Source of the DNA: Nocardia sp. NRRL S-836
GTDB lineage: Bacteria; Actinomycetota; Actinomycetes; Mycobacteriales; Pseudonocardiaceae
Assembly (NCBI RefSeq): GCF_001279525.1
Contig: NZ_LGDY01000138.1
Span: forward strand, 124,001 to 188,000
Direction of reading: 5' to 3'
DNA length: 64,000 nt
Each line of letters begins with the position of its first letter. Position 1 is the first letter of the stretch. Positions 1-7,763 of this stretch are shown here, in pieces. The notes under the pieces were generated by a model, which did not search any database, was not told the origin of the DNA, and saw only the letters and a program-made list of their open reading frames with translations. The translations under genes and the position numbers were made by a program.

Positions 1-388
1 TGCCGTAGGGGGAGGTGGTCGGGTTGCCGAGGAGTTTGATGAGTTTGCGTTCGACTGCCTCGCTCATCACGTGTTCCCAGCGGCACGCCTCACTGTGGAC
101 GTGTTCCCACTCGAGTCCGATGATGTCCACGAGGAGGCGTTCGGCGAGCCGGTGCTTGCGCATGACGGCGATCGCGAGGTTGCGGCCCTGTTCGGTGAGT
201 TCGAGGTGACGGTCTTCCGCCACGACGACCAGGCCGTCTCGCTCCATGCGGCCGACGGTCTGGCTCACGGTCGGTCCACTTTGGCCGAGGCGCTCCGCGA
301 TGCGGGCGCGCAGGGGCACCACGCCTTCTTCTTCGAGCTCGTAGATCGTGCGGAGATACATCTCCGTGGTGTCGATGAGGTCGTTCAC
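1..388 (-). CDS. ideR: IdeR/DtxR-family iron-dependent repressor (3' part missing)
   Basis: The GTG at 388 opens a protein beginning [20 protein letters not shown], which matches the start of mycobacterial IdeR almost residue for residue. The window holds the winged helix-turn-helix (about residues 5-70, including the SGPTVSQTV recognition helix) and the start of the metal-binding/dimerisation domain, with [10 protein letters not shown], the C-containing [11 protein letters not shown] metal-site stretch and NNPTTSP-like end. The C-terminal SH3-like part lies left of base 1. IdeR binds Fe(II) and represses siderophore and iron-uptake genes at 19-bp iron boxes (family knowledge). AGGGGAG precedes the start. 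It is divergent from sseA. Confidence 0.95.
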   Translation of the reverse strand, partial: MNDLIDTTEMYLRTIYELEEEGVVPLRARIAERLGQSGPTVSQTVGRMERDGLVVVAEDRHLELTEQGRNLAIAVMRKHRLAERLLVDIIGLEWEHVHSEACRWEHVMSEAVERKLIKLLGNPTTSPYG

Positions 389-430
389 ACCCGCTCCCCT
401 TCGTGTGGTGTCAATGGTAGTCGTGCCGGG

Positions 431-444
431 GGACACAGGTGTCC
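431..444. promoter_or_regulatory. 14-bp inverted repeat between ideR and sseA
   Basis: GGACACAGGTGTCC is a perfect 6+6 palindrome with a 2-base centre, lying in the 68-base gap between the divergent ideR and sseA starts. It could be an operator for an unknown dimeric regulator. It does not resemble the IdeR iron box. Confidence 0.35.
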
Positions 445-456
445 GCGCGGTGCAGG

Positions 457-1323
457 ATGGGAGTCGTGCATGCCTTGATCACTCCTGAAGCCCTCGCTGA
501 CGCGCTGAGTGCGCGGCCGGCCGCCGTCGTGCTGGATGTCCGGTGGCGGCTCGGCGGGCCACCCGGACGCCAAGACTACGAGGTCAGCCACGTTCCCGGT
601 GCGGTGTACGTGGACCTGGACACCGAGTTGTCCGCCCCGCCTGGGGTGGACGGCAGGCATCCGCTGCCGGACCCGGAGCGGCTGCAGGAGGTGCTGCGCC
701 GCGCGGGCGTGCGGGAGGGTGGCCGGGTGGTGGCCTACGACGCGGCGGACGGCTCGGTGGCCGCGCGGGTGTGGTGGCTGTTGCGGTGGGCCGGGTTCGG
801 TGAGGTGGCTGTGCTGGACGGCGGGTTCGCGGCGTGGCAGGCGGCCGGGTTGCCGGTGAGCGCGGAGGTGCCCACGCCGGAGGTGGGGGACGTGGTGGTG
901 CGGGCCGGGCAGATGCCCGTGCTGGACGCGGACGGGGCGGCTGCGCTCGCCCGGGACGGGGTGTTGCTGGACGCGCGGGCTCCGCAGCGGTACCGCGGGG
1001 AGACCGAGCCGGTGGACCCGAAGGCGGGGCATATTCCGGGGGCGCTCAACGCGCCGTCGGCCGGGCATGTCGGGGAGGACGGGTGGTGGCTCGGTGCGGA
1101 GGAGTTGGCGCGGCGGTTCGCCGGGATCGGGGTGCCGGGTGACGCGGGTGACGTGGGAGGTGCGGTGGCGGTCGGGGCGTACTGCGGGTCGGGGGTGACT
1201 GCCTCGTCCGTGGTGCTCGCGCTGGAGGTGGCGGGGATCACGTCGGCGGAGAGGCCTGCGGCGTTGTACGCCGGGTCGTGGTCCAACTGGTGTGCGTTGG
1301 ACCGGGAGGTTGCGACCGGCTGA
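457..1323 (+). CDS. sseA: 3-mercaptopyruvate/thiosulfate sulfurtransferase (two rhodanese domains)
   Basis: About 288 residues, the usual length of tandem-rhodanese sulfurtransferases. An inactive N-terminal rhodanese domain (about residues 5-140, with DVRW and [11 protein letters not shown]) is followed by a catalytic one (about 160-285, with [11 protein letters not shown] and HIPGALNAP). The active-site loop CGSGVT at about residue 243 is the version found in mercaptopyruvate sulfurtransferases such as SseA, whereas classical thiosulfate rhodaneses have CRKGVT. It moves sulfane sulfur to thiophilic acceptors in the cytoplasm. ATG 457 is used; an in-frame GTG at 466 with GGATGGGAG upstream is an equally good start. 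Confidence 0.92.
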   Translation: MGVVHALITPEALADALSARPAAVVLDVRWRLGGPPGRQDYEVSHVPGAVYVDLDTELSAPPGVDGRHPLPDPERLQEVLRRAGVREGGRVVAYDAADGSVAARVWWLLRWAGFGEVAVLDGGFAAWQAAGLPVSAEVPTPEVGDVVVRAGQMPVLDADGAAALARDGVLLDARAPQRYRGETEPVDPKAGHIPGALNAPSAGHVGEDGWWLGAEELARRFAGIGVPGDAGDVGGAVAVGAYCGSGVTASSVVLALEVAGITSAERPAALYAGSWSNWCALDREVATG

Positions 1324-1353
1324 AAGGCGGGAGGGTGGAGTGGGGCGGGTGGG

Positions 1354-1956
1354 TCAGGCGTTCGGGATGCGGTTGAAGCCCGCGGTGGCGAGTTTCAGGG
1401 CGGCGGCGCAGGTGTCCAGTTCGTCGAGGGCGAGGACGCTCACCGAGAACGCGGTGGTGATGGCGGTCGGGTCGTCGGTCAGCATGACGGTGACCTGGCA
1501 GTCCTCTTTGGAGGCGGCGACCTGCCACGCGGTGTTGCCGCCGATCTCGATCTGCTTCTTCTCACCCTCCTCGTCGACCACCTCGGGGACGGTGACCATC
1601 TGGGTGACGACCGCGGAGGGGTTGGAGAGGGTGTGGATGCAGCCGCCGTCCGCCGCGGACTTGCCGCCGGTCGCGGACTCGATGTCGGCGGCCTTGAGGA
1701 CGCCGCAGGTTTCGAGGCCCGCTGTCTTCTTCTTGGTGGCGATCTTCACGTCGCCCTGTTTCGGGGCGGTGCCGGTCGGGGTGGGCTTCTGCGAGACGCT
1801 GGTCGGCGCCTTCTTCGAGGTCGAGGCGGGGGCCTCTGGCTCGGGGGCCGCGTTGGTGTCGGCGACGGCCGAGCCCTTGACATGTTCCGCGCAGCCGGTG
1901 GCGGCGGTGAGGGTCAGGCTCAGTGCGAGGAGGAGGGCTGCTGGTCGCGGGTGCAT
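1354..1956 (-). CDS. DUF3558-type lipoprotein
   Basis: Two hundred residues. The protein starts at an ATG (1956) with a lipoprotein signal peptide ending in LTAATGC, so the mature Cys would be lipid-anchored outside the membrane. A low-complexity Ala/Pro/Thr/Lys linker follows (about residues 30-75), then a compact domain with paired cysteines (ETCGVL, GGCIHT, KEDC, LDTC), the pattern of DUF3558, a secreted domain common in Pseudonocardiales and mycobacteria. Function unknown. It converges on sseA from the opposite strand with a 30-base gap. Confidence 0.8.
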   Translation of the reverse strand: MHPRPAALLLALSLTLTAATGCAEHVKGSAVADTNAAPEPEAPASTSKKAPTSVSQKPTPTGTAPKQGDVKIATKKKTAGLETCGVLKAADIESATGGKSAADGGCIHTLSNPSAVVTQMVTVPEVVDEEGEKKQIEIGGNTAWQVAASKEDCQVTVMLTDDPTAITTAFSVSVLALDELDTCAAALKLATAGFNRIPNA

Positions 1957-2096
1957 GTCGCCTCTGACCCCTGTTCGGTGGGTTCGGTTCCGGGGCCGTG
2001 AGGGGTTCGCGCCCGGCGAAGGGACTGTAGGCGGCGCGCGCGGCGTGGGCACGAGAGGCGACCATCTTGTGATCACGGGTTGGGCTGATCGGTGGG

Positions 2097-2102
2097 TAGG
2101 TT
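2097..2102 (+). promoter_or_regulatory. -10 box of a leaderless acuC transcript
   Basis: TAGGTT ends exactly 6 bases before the ATG of acuC at 2109 and there is no Shine-Dalgarno sequence, so the transcript probably starts at the A of the start codon, as is common in actinobacteria. Confidence 0.55.
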
Positions 2103-2108
2103 GCAGGC

Positions 2109-3281
2109 ATGGGTAAGCCAGCCGCTGTTGTCTGGGACAGGTCCTTCCTCGCGTATGACCTCGGTGGCGACCATCCGCTGAACCCCGTGCGGCTCGACCT
2201 CACGGTGCGGCTCGCGACGGCGCTCGGGGTGCTCGACGGGGTGGAGCTGCGCGTGCCCGAGCCGGCCGGCGACGAGGAGATCGAGCTGGTGCACCGGCCG
2301 GGGTACCTGAGCGCGGTGCAGGCGGCGCCGACGGCCGGGTGGGACGTGGGGCACGGGCTGGGGACGCCGGACAACCCGGTGTTCGAGCGGATGCACGAGG
2401 CGTCGGCGCTGGTCGTGGGCGGGTCGCTGGCGGCGGCGCGGGCCATTGCGAGCGGGGAGGCCGACCGGGCCGTCAACATCGCCGGTGGGCTGCACCACGC
2501 GATGCCCGACAGCGCGGCGGGGTTCTGCGTCTACAACGACTGTGCGGTGGCCATCGAGTGGTTGTTGCGCAACGGGGTGGAGCGCATCGCGTACGTGGAC
2601 GTCGACGTGCATCACGGGGACGGCGTGCAGACGGCGTTTTGGGACGACCCGCGGGTGCTCACGGTGTCGTTGCACCAGCACCCGATGAGCCTGTGGCCGG
2701 GGACCGGGTGGGCCGGTGAGGTCGGTGGTGCGGGGGCCGAGGGGAGTGCGGTCAACGTCGCGTTGCCGGCGGGTACGAAGGACGGGGCGTGGTTGCGGGC
2801 GTTCCACGCGACGGTGCCGGCGTTGCTGAAGGCGTTCCGGCCGCAGGTTCTGGTCACGCAGTGCGGTGTGGACACGCACCGGGAGGACCCGCTGGCGGAC
2901 CTGGCGTTGAGCGTGGACGGGCACCGGGCGATCTACCAGGCGTTCCGGGAGCTGGTGACCGAGCACGGGTTCAAGTGGCTGGCGCTCGGGGGCGGCGGGT
3001 ACGAGCTGCTCAGGGTGGTGCCGCGGTCGTGGACGCACCTGCTGGCGACCGTGCTGGACCGGGACGTGGACGTGCACCGGCCGTTGCCGGCGGAGTGGGT
3101 CGCGCACGCGACACGCATCGGGCCGGACTGGCCGCTGCCTGCGTCGATGACCGATGAGTGCGACCCTGGGTACCAGCCGTGGGGCGGGGACGCGGAGGAG
3201 CCGGTGGACCGGGCGATCCGCGAGACGCGTCGTGCGGTGTTCCCCTTGCACGGACTTGACCCGGACGATCCGAGGGACTGA
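2109..3281 (+). CDS. acuC: AcuC-type class I histone-deacetylase-fold deacetylase
   Basis: 390 residues, full length for AcuC. The HDAC fold is clear: the catalytic His pair in GGLHHAM (about residues 129-130), the zinc ligands in DVDVHHGDGVQ (D166, H168), a third zinc Asp in QCGVDTHREDPLAD (about 254), and the C-terminal GGGGY glycine loop that carries the catalytic Tyr. AcuC enzymes remove acetyl groups from lysines of acetyl-CoA synthetase and related proteins in the cytoplasm. It lies 7 bases upstream of a GNAT/acyl-CoA-synthetase fusion, which suggests an acetylation/deacetylation pair. Leaderless promoter. Confidence 0.93.
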   Translation: MGKPAAVVWDRSFLAYDLGGDHPLNPVRLDLTVRLATALGVLDGVELRVPEPAGDEEIELVHRPGYLSAVQAAPTAGWDVGHGLGTPDNPVFERMHEASALVVGGSLAAARAIASGEADRAVNIAGGLHHAMPDSAAGFCVYNDCAVAIEWLLRNGVERIAYVDVDVHHGDGVQTAFWDDPRVLTVSLHQHPMSLWPGTGWAGEVGGAGAEGSAVNVALPAGTKDGAWLRAFHATVPALLKAFRPQVLVTQCGVDTHREDPLADLALSVDGHRAIYQAFRELVTEHGFKWLALGGGGYELLRVVPRSWTHLLATVLDRDVDVHRPLPAEWVAHATRIGPDWPLPASMTDECDPGYQPWGGDAEEPVDRAIRETRRAVFPLHGLDPDDPRD

Positions 3282-3288
3282 CACCACA

Positions 3289-5943
3289 GTGGGCGCCGAC
3301 ACGAACGGGCACAGAGATCCGTTCGACTTCCCGCGGCACTGGGAGGCGGACGTCGTCCTCAGCGACGGCGGCACCGTCCACCTGCGGCCGATCACGCCGG
3401 ACGACGCCGAGGAGCTCAGGGAGTTCCACGGCAGGTTGTCCGAGCGGACCCGGTACTTCCGCTACTTCGGGCCGTACCCGCGGATCCCGCAGCGCGACCT
3501 CGACCGGTTCAGCACGGTCGACCACCACGACCGGGTGGCGCTGATCGCGTTGCTCGGCGACGACATCGTCGCGGTCGGCCGCTTCGACCGGCTGCACGGC
3601 GGCGAACGGCAGGGGGACTCGGCGGAGGTCGCGTTCGTCGTCGAGGACGGCCACCAGGGGCGCGGGCTGGGCAGCATCCTGCTCGAACACCTCGCGGCGG
3701 CGGCCAGGGAGGTCGGGCTGGCACGGTTCGAGGCCGAGGTGCTGGCCGAGAACGGGCAGATGGTCCGGGTGTTCCGCGACGCCGGCTACCAGGTCAGCAG
3801 GGCGTTCGAGGAGGGCGTGCTGCACCTTGAGTTCGCGATCGACCCCACCGACGAGTCCGTCGCCGTCGCGCGGGCGCGCGAGCAGGCGGCCGAGGCGCGC
3901 AGCGTGCACAACCTGCTGCACCCGCGCAGCATCGCGGTCATCGGCGCCTCCACAGACCCGACCAAGATCGGGCACGCGGTGCTCAAGAACCTGCTCGAAG
4001 CCGACTTCAACGGACCCGTCTACCCGGTCAACGCCGAGCACCGCGCGGTGCGGGGCGTGCGGGCCTACCCGACCGTGCTCGACATCCCCGACGACGTCGA
4101 CCTCGCCGTCGTCGCGGTGCCGGCGGCCAGCGTCGACGAGGTCATGGACGCGTGCCTCGCGAAAGGCGTGAAAGCGCTCGTCGTCGTCTCGTCCGGCTAC
4201 GGCGAGACGGGACCGCACGGCCTGTCCGCCGAACGCAGGCTTGCAGCTGAAGCACGAGCACACGGCATGCGTGTCGTCGGGCCCAACGCGCTCGGTGTGC
4301 TCAACCTCGACCCCAAGGTCCGCATGAACGCGAGCCTCGCGCCGAAGCTGCCGGAACGCGGGCGGGCGGGGTTCTTCTGCCAGTCCGGCGCCCTCGGCAC
4401 GGCCATCCTCGCCAACGCCGCCGGCTGGGGCCTGGGCCTGTCGACGTTCGTGTCGGCCGGCAACCGGGCCGACGTCTCCGGCAACGACCTGCTGCAGTAC
4501 TGGGAGACCGACCCGGCCACCGACGTCGTGCTGCTGTACCTGGAGTCGTTCGGCAACCCGCGCAAGTTCGCCCGGCTCGCCCGCAGGCTCGGCCGCACCA
4601 AGCCGATCGTCGCGGTGAAGTCCGGCCGCCACGCCGTCACGCCCGGTCTGGCCGCGACCGGGGTCAAGGTCGACGAGGCGAGCGTGCAGGCGTTGTTCGA
4701 GCAGGCGGGCGTGATCAGGGTCGACTCGCTGGCCCAGCTGTTCGACACCGCGTTGCTGCTGGCCCACCAGCCGCTGCCGAAGGGCAAGCGGGTCGCCGTC
4801 GTCGGCAACTCGACCGCGATCGGCCTGCTCGCCGCGGACACGTTGCTGGCCCAGGACCTCGAGCTCGCGGGCGACCCGGTCGACGTCGGCGCCCAGGCCA
4901 CCCCCGACGAGTTCGCCAAGGCCGTCGAAGAAGCCCTCGAACGGCCCGAGACCGACGCGCTCGTGGTCGTGTTCGTGCCGCCGGTCGCGGTTCCGGGCAC
5001 CGCGTACGCCCGCGCGTTGAAAGAAGCCGCGCACCGGACGAAACCGATCGTCTCGACGTTCCTCGCCGTCGAAGGAATTCCCGAGGAGCTCCGGGTTCCC
5101 GGGAAAGGCTCCATTCCCAGCTACGCCAGTCCGGAACGTGCCGTTCTCGCATTGGCCCGCGCGGTTCGTTATGCGCGGTGGCGCGCGGCACCCCAGGGCC
5201 ACTTCATGCGGCCCGACGGCATCGACACGGCCACCGCACGGTCCATTGTGGACGAATGGACGGAACGCTCCGACCGCGCGATCGACGACCACACCGCCGT
5301 CGAGCTGCTCAGGTGCTACGGCATCGACGTCGTGCCGTTCCGCATCGCCCACAGCCAGGAGGAGGCCGCGCGGGCCGCGGACGAGCTCGGCTACCCGGTC
5401 GCGATGAAGGCCACCAGCGAACGGCTCCGGCACCGCACGGATCTCGTCGGCGTCCGGCTCGACATCGCCCAGGTGGAATCGGTCAAGGCGGCCTACCGGG
5501 ACCTCGCGGCGCTGTCGGGCAAACCGGGCGTGTACGTGCAACGCATGGCACCCAAGGGGGTCAGCTGCGTGCTGGGCCTGCAGGACGACCCGAGCTTCGG
5601 CACGCTCGTCTGGTTCGGACTGTCCGGCGTCGTCAGCGACCTGCTCGGCGACCGGGCCTACCGGGCGGTACCGCTCACCGACACCGACGCGGCCGAACTC
5701 GTTGCCGCACCGAAAGCGGCACCGTTGCTCACCGGCTACCGCGGCGACGAACCCGCCGACCTGAAAGCGCTTCAGGACCTGGTACTCCGTTTGGCGGCAT
5801 TGGCGGAAGACCTGCCGGAGGTCCGCTCGCTCAAGCTCGAACCGGTTCTTGCTTCTGCGGCAGGGGCTTTCGTCAGCAGTGCGCGCATAGTGCTCGGACC
5901 ACCGCCTTCCCTGCACGACGCCGGTCCGCGGCGGCTGCGCTGA
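3289..5943 (+). CDS. Fusion of GNAT acetyltransferase and NDP-forming acyl-CoA synthetase (PatA/Pat-type)
   Basis: 884 residues from GTG 3289. Order of domains: GNAT N-acetyltransferase (about 20-180, acetyl-CoA loop HQGRGLGSIL near 121), CoA-binding Rossmann domain (about 205-300, SIAVIGAS), succinyl-CoA-ligase-like flavodoxin domain (about 335-480, CQSGALGTA), and a C-terminal ATP-grasp domain (about 660-880). This order, acetyltransferase first, matches the characterised Streptomyces lividans PatA; E. coli PatZ has the reverse order. Such proteins acetylate AMP-forming acetyl-CoA synthetase, and the synthetase half is usually a CoA sensor, not an enzyme. Coupled to acuC. Whether the synthetase half is active cannot be judged here. 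Confidence 0.88.
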   Translation: MGADTNGHRDPFDFPRHWEADVVLSDGGTVHLRPITPDDAEELREFHGRLSERTRYFRYFGPYPRIPQRDLDRFSTVDHHDRVALIALLGDDIVAVGRFDRLHGGERQGDSAEVAFVVEDGHQGRGLGSILLEHLAAAAREVGLARFEAEVLAENGQMVRVFRDAGYQVSRAFEEGVLHLEFAIDPTDESVAVARAREQAAEARSVHNLLHPRSIAVIGASTDPTKIGHAVLKNLLEADFNGPVYPVNAEHRAVRGVRAYPTVLDIPDDVDLAVVAVPAASVDEVMDACLAKGVKALVVVSSGYGETGPHGLSAERRLAAEARAHGMRVVGPNALGVLNLDPKVRMNASLAPKLPERGRAGFFCQSGALGTAILANAAGWGLGLSTFVSAGNRADVSGNDLLQYWETDPATDVVLLYLESFGNPRKFARLARRLGRTKPIVAVKSGRHAVTPGLAATGVKVDEASVQALFEQAGVIRVDSLAQLFDTALLLAHQPLPKGKRVAVVGNSTAIGLLAADTLLAQDLELAGDPVDVGAQATPDEFAKAVEEALERPETDALVVVFVPPVAVPGTAYARALKEAAHRTKPIVSTFLAVEGIPEELRVPGKGSIPSYASPERAVLALARAVRYARWRAAPQGHFMRPDGIDTATARSIVDEWTERSDRAIDDHTAVELLRCYGIDVVPFRIAHSQEEAARAADELGYPVAMKATSERLRHRTDLVGVRLDIAQVESVKAAYRDLAALSGKPGVYVQRMAPKGVSCVLGLQDDPSFGTLVWFGLSGVVSDLLGDRAYRAVPLTDTDAAELVAAPKAAPLLTGYRGDEPADLKALQDLVLRLAALAEDLPEVRSLKLEPVLASAAGAFVSSARIVLGPPPSLHDAGPRRLR

Positions 5944-6092
5944 CCCCGGTTACGGCAACGATTCCGCATGTCTCATTCACGCCAGGTATGGACATGCGCC
6001 CGGTCGGCGCTTAGGTTTCCGACATCGCCGAGCAAGCGCAGGAAACAGTTGCGTCGGCGCATGCCCGTGATACCCAGTTGTAAGAGGGACGA

Positions 6093-6926
6093 ATGACGCC
6101 GAGAGCGCTCCTCCGCCTGGTAGCGACGACATGTGCGGCCGTACTGCTCCTAGCGTCGTGCGGGGGCGGCGACGAGTCCACGATGGTCGGCAGGGTCAGC
6201 AGCAAGGACCGCATGACCATCGCCGTGTCGTACGACCAGCCGGGCCTGGCGGTGCGCCGGCTCGACGGCGCCTACCGCGGGTTCGACGTCGACGTCGCGA
6301 AGTTCATCGCGAAGGAGCTCGGCATCGACGAGCCGAACATCACCTGGAAGGAAGCGCAGCCCGGCAACCGGGAGACGCTGCTGACCAGCGGTGAGGCGGA
6401 CATGGTCGTCTCGACCTACTCGATCACGGACAAGCGCAAGCAGGTCATCGACTTCGTCGGACCGTACTTCGTCGCGGGCCAGGACCTCCTCGTGCGCATC
6501 AACGAGAACCGCATCACCGGCCCGAAGTCGCTCAACTCGCAGCTGAAGCTGTGCTCCACGGCGGGCTCCACGTCGGCCGCCTACGTGAAGGAACAGTTCG
6601 CGAAGGACGTGAAGCTGGAGGAGTACGCCAAGTTCAGCGACTGCGTGACCGCCCTGCTCGCCGGCAACGTCGACGCCGTCACCACCGACGACGTCCTGCT
6701 GGCGGGATACGCCGCGCAGAACCCGGAGCTGCTGCGGGTCGTCGGCCAGCCGTTCAGCAAGGAGGAGTACGGCGTCGGCCTGCGCCGCGACGACCCCGAG
6801 AGCAAGGCCAAGGTCCAGGCCGCGCTGCAGAAGATGATCGACACGGGCGCGTGGCGCAAGTCGCTGGAGGCCAACATCGGATCTTCCGGCTACAAGATCC
6901 CCGACCCGCCCAAGCTCGCGGCTTGA
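6093..6926 (+). CDS. Polar amino-acid (glutamate-type) ABC substrate-binding lipoprotein, orphan
   Basis: 277 residues with a lipoprotein signal (LLLASC lipobox at about residue 23) and a type II periplasmic-binding fold of the glutamate/glutamine family: YRGFDVDVAKFIAKELG, the ETLLTSGEADMVVSTYSIT stretch and DFVGPYFVAGQDLLV are typical of GluB-like proteins. AGAGGGACGA is an excellent ribosome site. No permease or ATPase gene is adjacent; the next genes are a GntR regulator and a P-loop NTPase/binding-protein fusion. It either serves a transporter encoded elsewhere or acts as a ligand sensor. Amino-acid specificity is inferred from family resemblance only. Confidence 0.88.
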   Translation: MTPRALLRLVATTCAAVLLLASCGGGDESTMVGRVSSKDRMTIAVSYDQPGLAVRRLDGAYRGFDVDVAKFIAKELGIDEPNITWKEAQPGNRETLLTSGEADMVVSTYSITDKRKQVIDFVGPYFVAGQDLLVRINENRITGPKSLNSQLKLCSTAGSTSAAYVKEQFAKDVKLEEYAKFSDCVTALLAGNVDAVTTDDVLLAGYAAQNPELLRVVGQPFSKEEYGVGLRRDDPESKAKVQAALQKMIDTGAWRKSLEANIGSSGYKIPDPPKLAA

Positions 6927-6957
6927 TCACACGGGGCGTGACGTAGGCTCACGCCAC

Positions 6958-7725
6958 GTGAACCGCGTCCCGCCGCACCGCGCTGATCGGCCTGTTCGCG
7001 CAGGCATCCCGGAACATGGCCGAGTCCCGCGCTACTACGCGGTCAAGGCCGAGCTGTTCGACCTCGTCGAAACCCTCGGCGAGGGCACCGTCCTGCCCTC
7101 CGAACGCGAGCTCGCCGAACGGTTCTCCGTCTCGCGCGTCACGCTGCGCCAGGCCGTCAGCGAGCTCGTGCTCGAAGGCAAGCTCCTGCGCCGCCAGGGC
7201 AGCGGCACGTTCGTCGCGCCACCCAAGCTCGTGCAACCGTTGTCGCTGGTCAGCTACACCGAGGGCATGCGAAGGCAGGGGGTCGAGCCCGACCGCACGG
7301 TGATCACCCTGGAGGAGATCGGCGCCGACGAGGGCCTCGCCCGCGACCTGGTGCTGGAGCCGGGCGACCCGGTCGTGCACCTCGAACGCGTCCTGCTCGC
7401 CGACGGCGAGCGCATCGGCCTGGAGTCGACCTACCTGGGCAGCCGCCGCTTCCCGGACCTGGTGGACAAGCTCGACCCGGCCGGCTCGCTCTACGCCTGC
7501 CTCACCGAACGGCTCGGCGTGCGCTTCGCCGAGGCCGAGGAACGCGTCGAGACCGTGCTCGCCACCCCGCGCGAGGCGCTGCTGATCGGCACGAACCCGG
7601 CGCTGCCGATGCTGCTGCTGCACCGCGTCTCGTACGACGTGGAAGGTCACCCGATCGAGCGCGCGCGCTCGCTCTACCGGGGCGATCGGTTCAGTTTCGT
7701 CGCACGGCTGCACGCCGACCGTTAG
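6958..7725 (+). CDS. GntR/HutC-family regulator with UTRA effector domain
   Basis: 255 residues. Winged helix-turn-helix at about residues 25-90 (LPSERELAERFSVSRVTLRQ, then GKLLRRQGSGTFVA) and a UTRA ligand domain at about 95-250 (LEEIGADEGLARDL, LESTYLG, RSLYRGDRF). HutC-subfamily repressors bind sugar phosphates or amino-acid derivatives; the protein resembles DasR-like members but the ligand cannot be deduced. TAGGCT lies 8 bases before the GTG, so translation may be leaderless. It lies 31 bases after the orphan binding protein and 38 bases before the NTPase/sensor fusion, so either neighbour may be its target. Confidence 0.88.
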   Translation: MNRVPPHRADRPVRAGIPEHGRVPRYYAVKAELFDLVETLGEGTVLPSERELAERFSVSRVTLRQAVSELVLEGKLLRRQGSGTFVAPPKLVQPLSLVSYTEGMRRQGVEPDRTVITLEEIGADEGLARDLVLEPGDPVVHLERVLLADGERIGLESTYLGSRRFPDLVDKLDPAGSLYACLTERLGVRFAEAEERVETVLATPREALLIGTNPALPMLLLHRVSYDVEGHPIERARSLYRGDRFSFVARLHADR

Positions 7726-7763
7726 GAACGGAACAAATACATCTCCGCAAGCGTCTGTAGACC

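Noticed and set aside
3010..5916. 968-residue open frame on the minus strand
   Set aside because: Exactly antisense to the GNAT/acyl-CoA-synthetase fusion; Arg/Asp/Val-rich composition typical of a reverse-strand shadow in high-GC DNA, with no domain.
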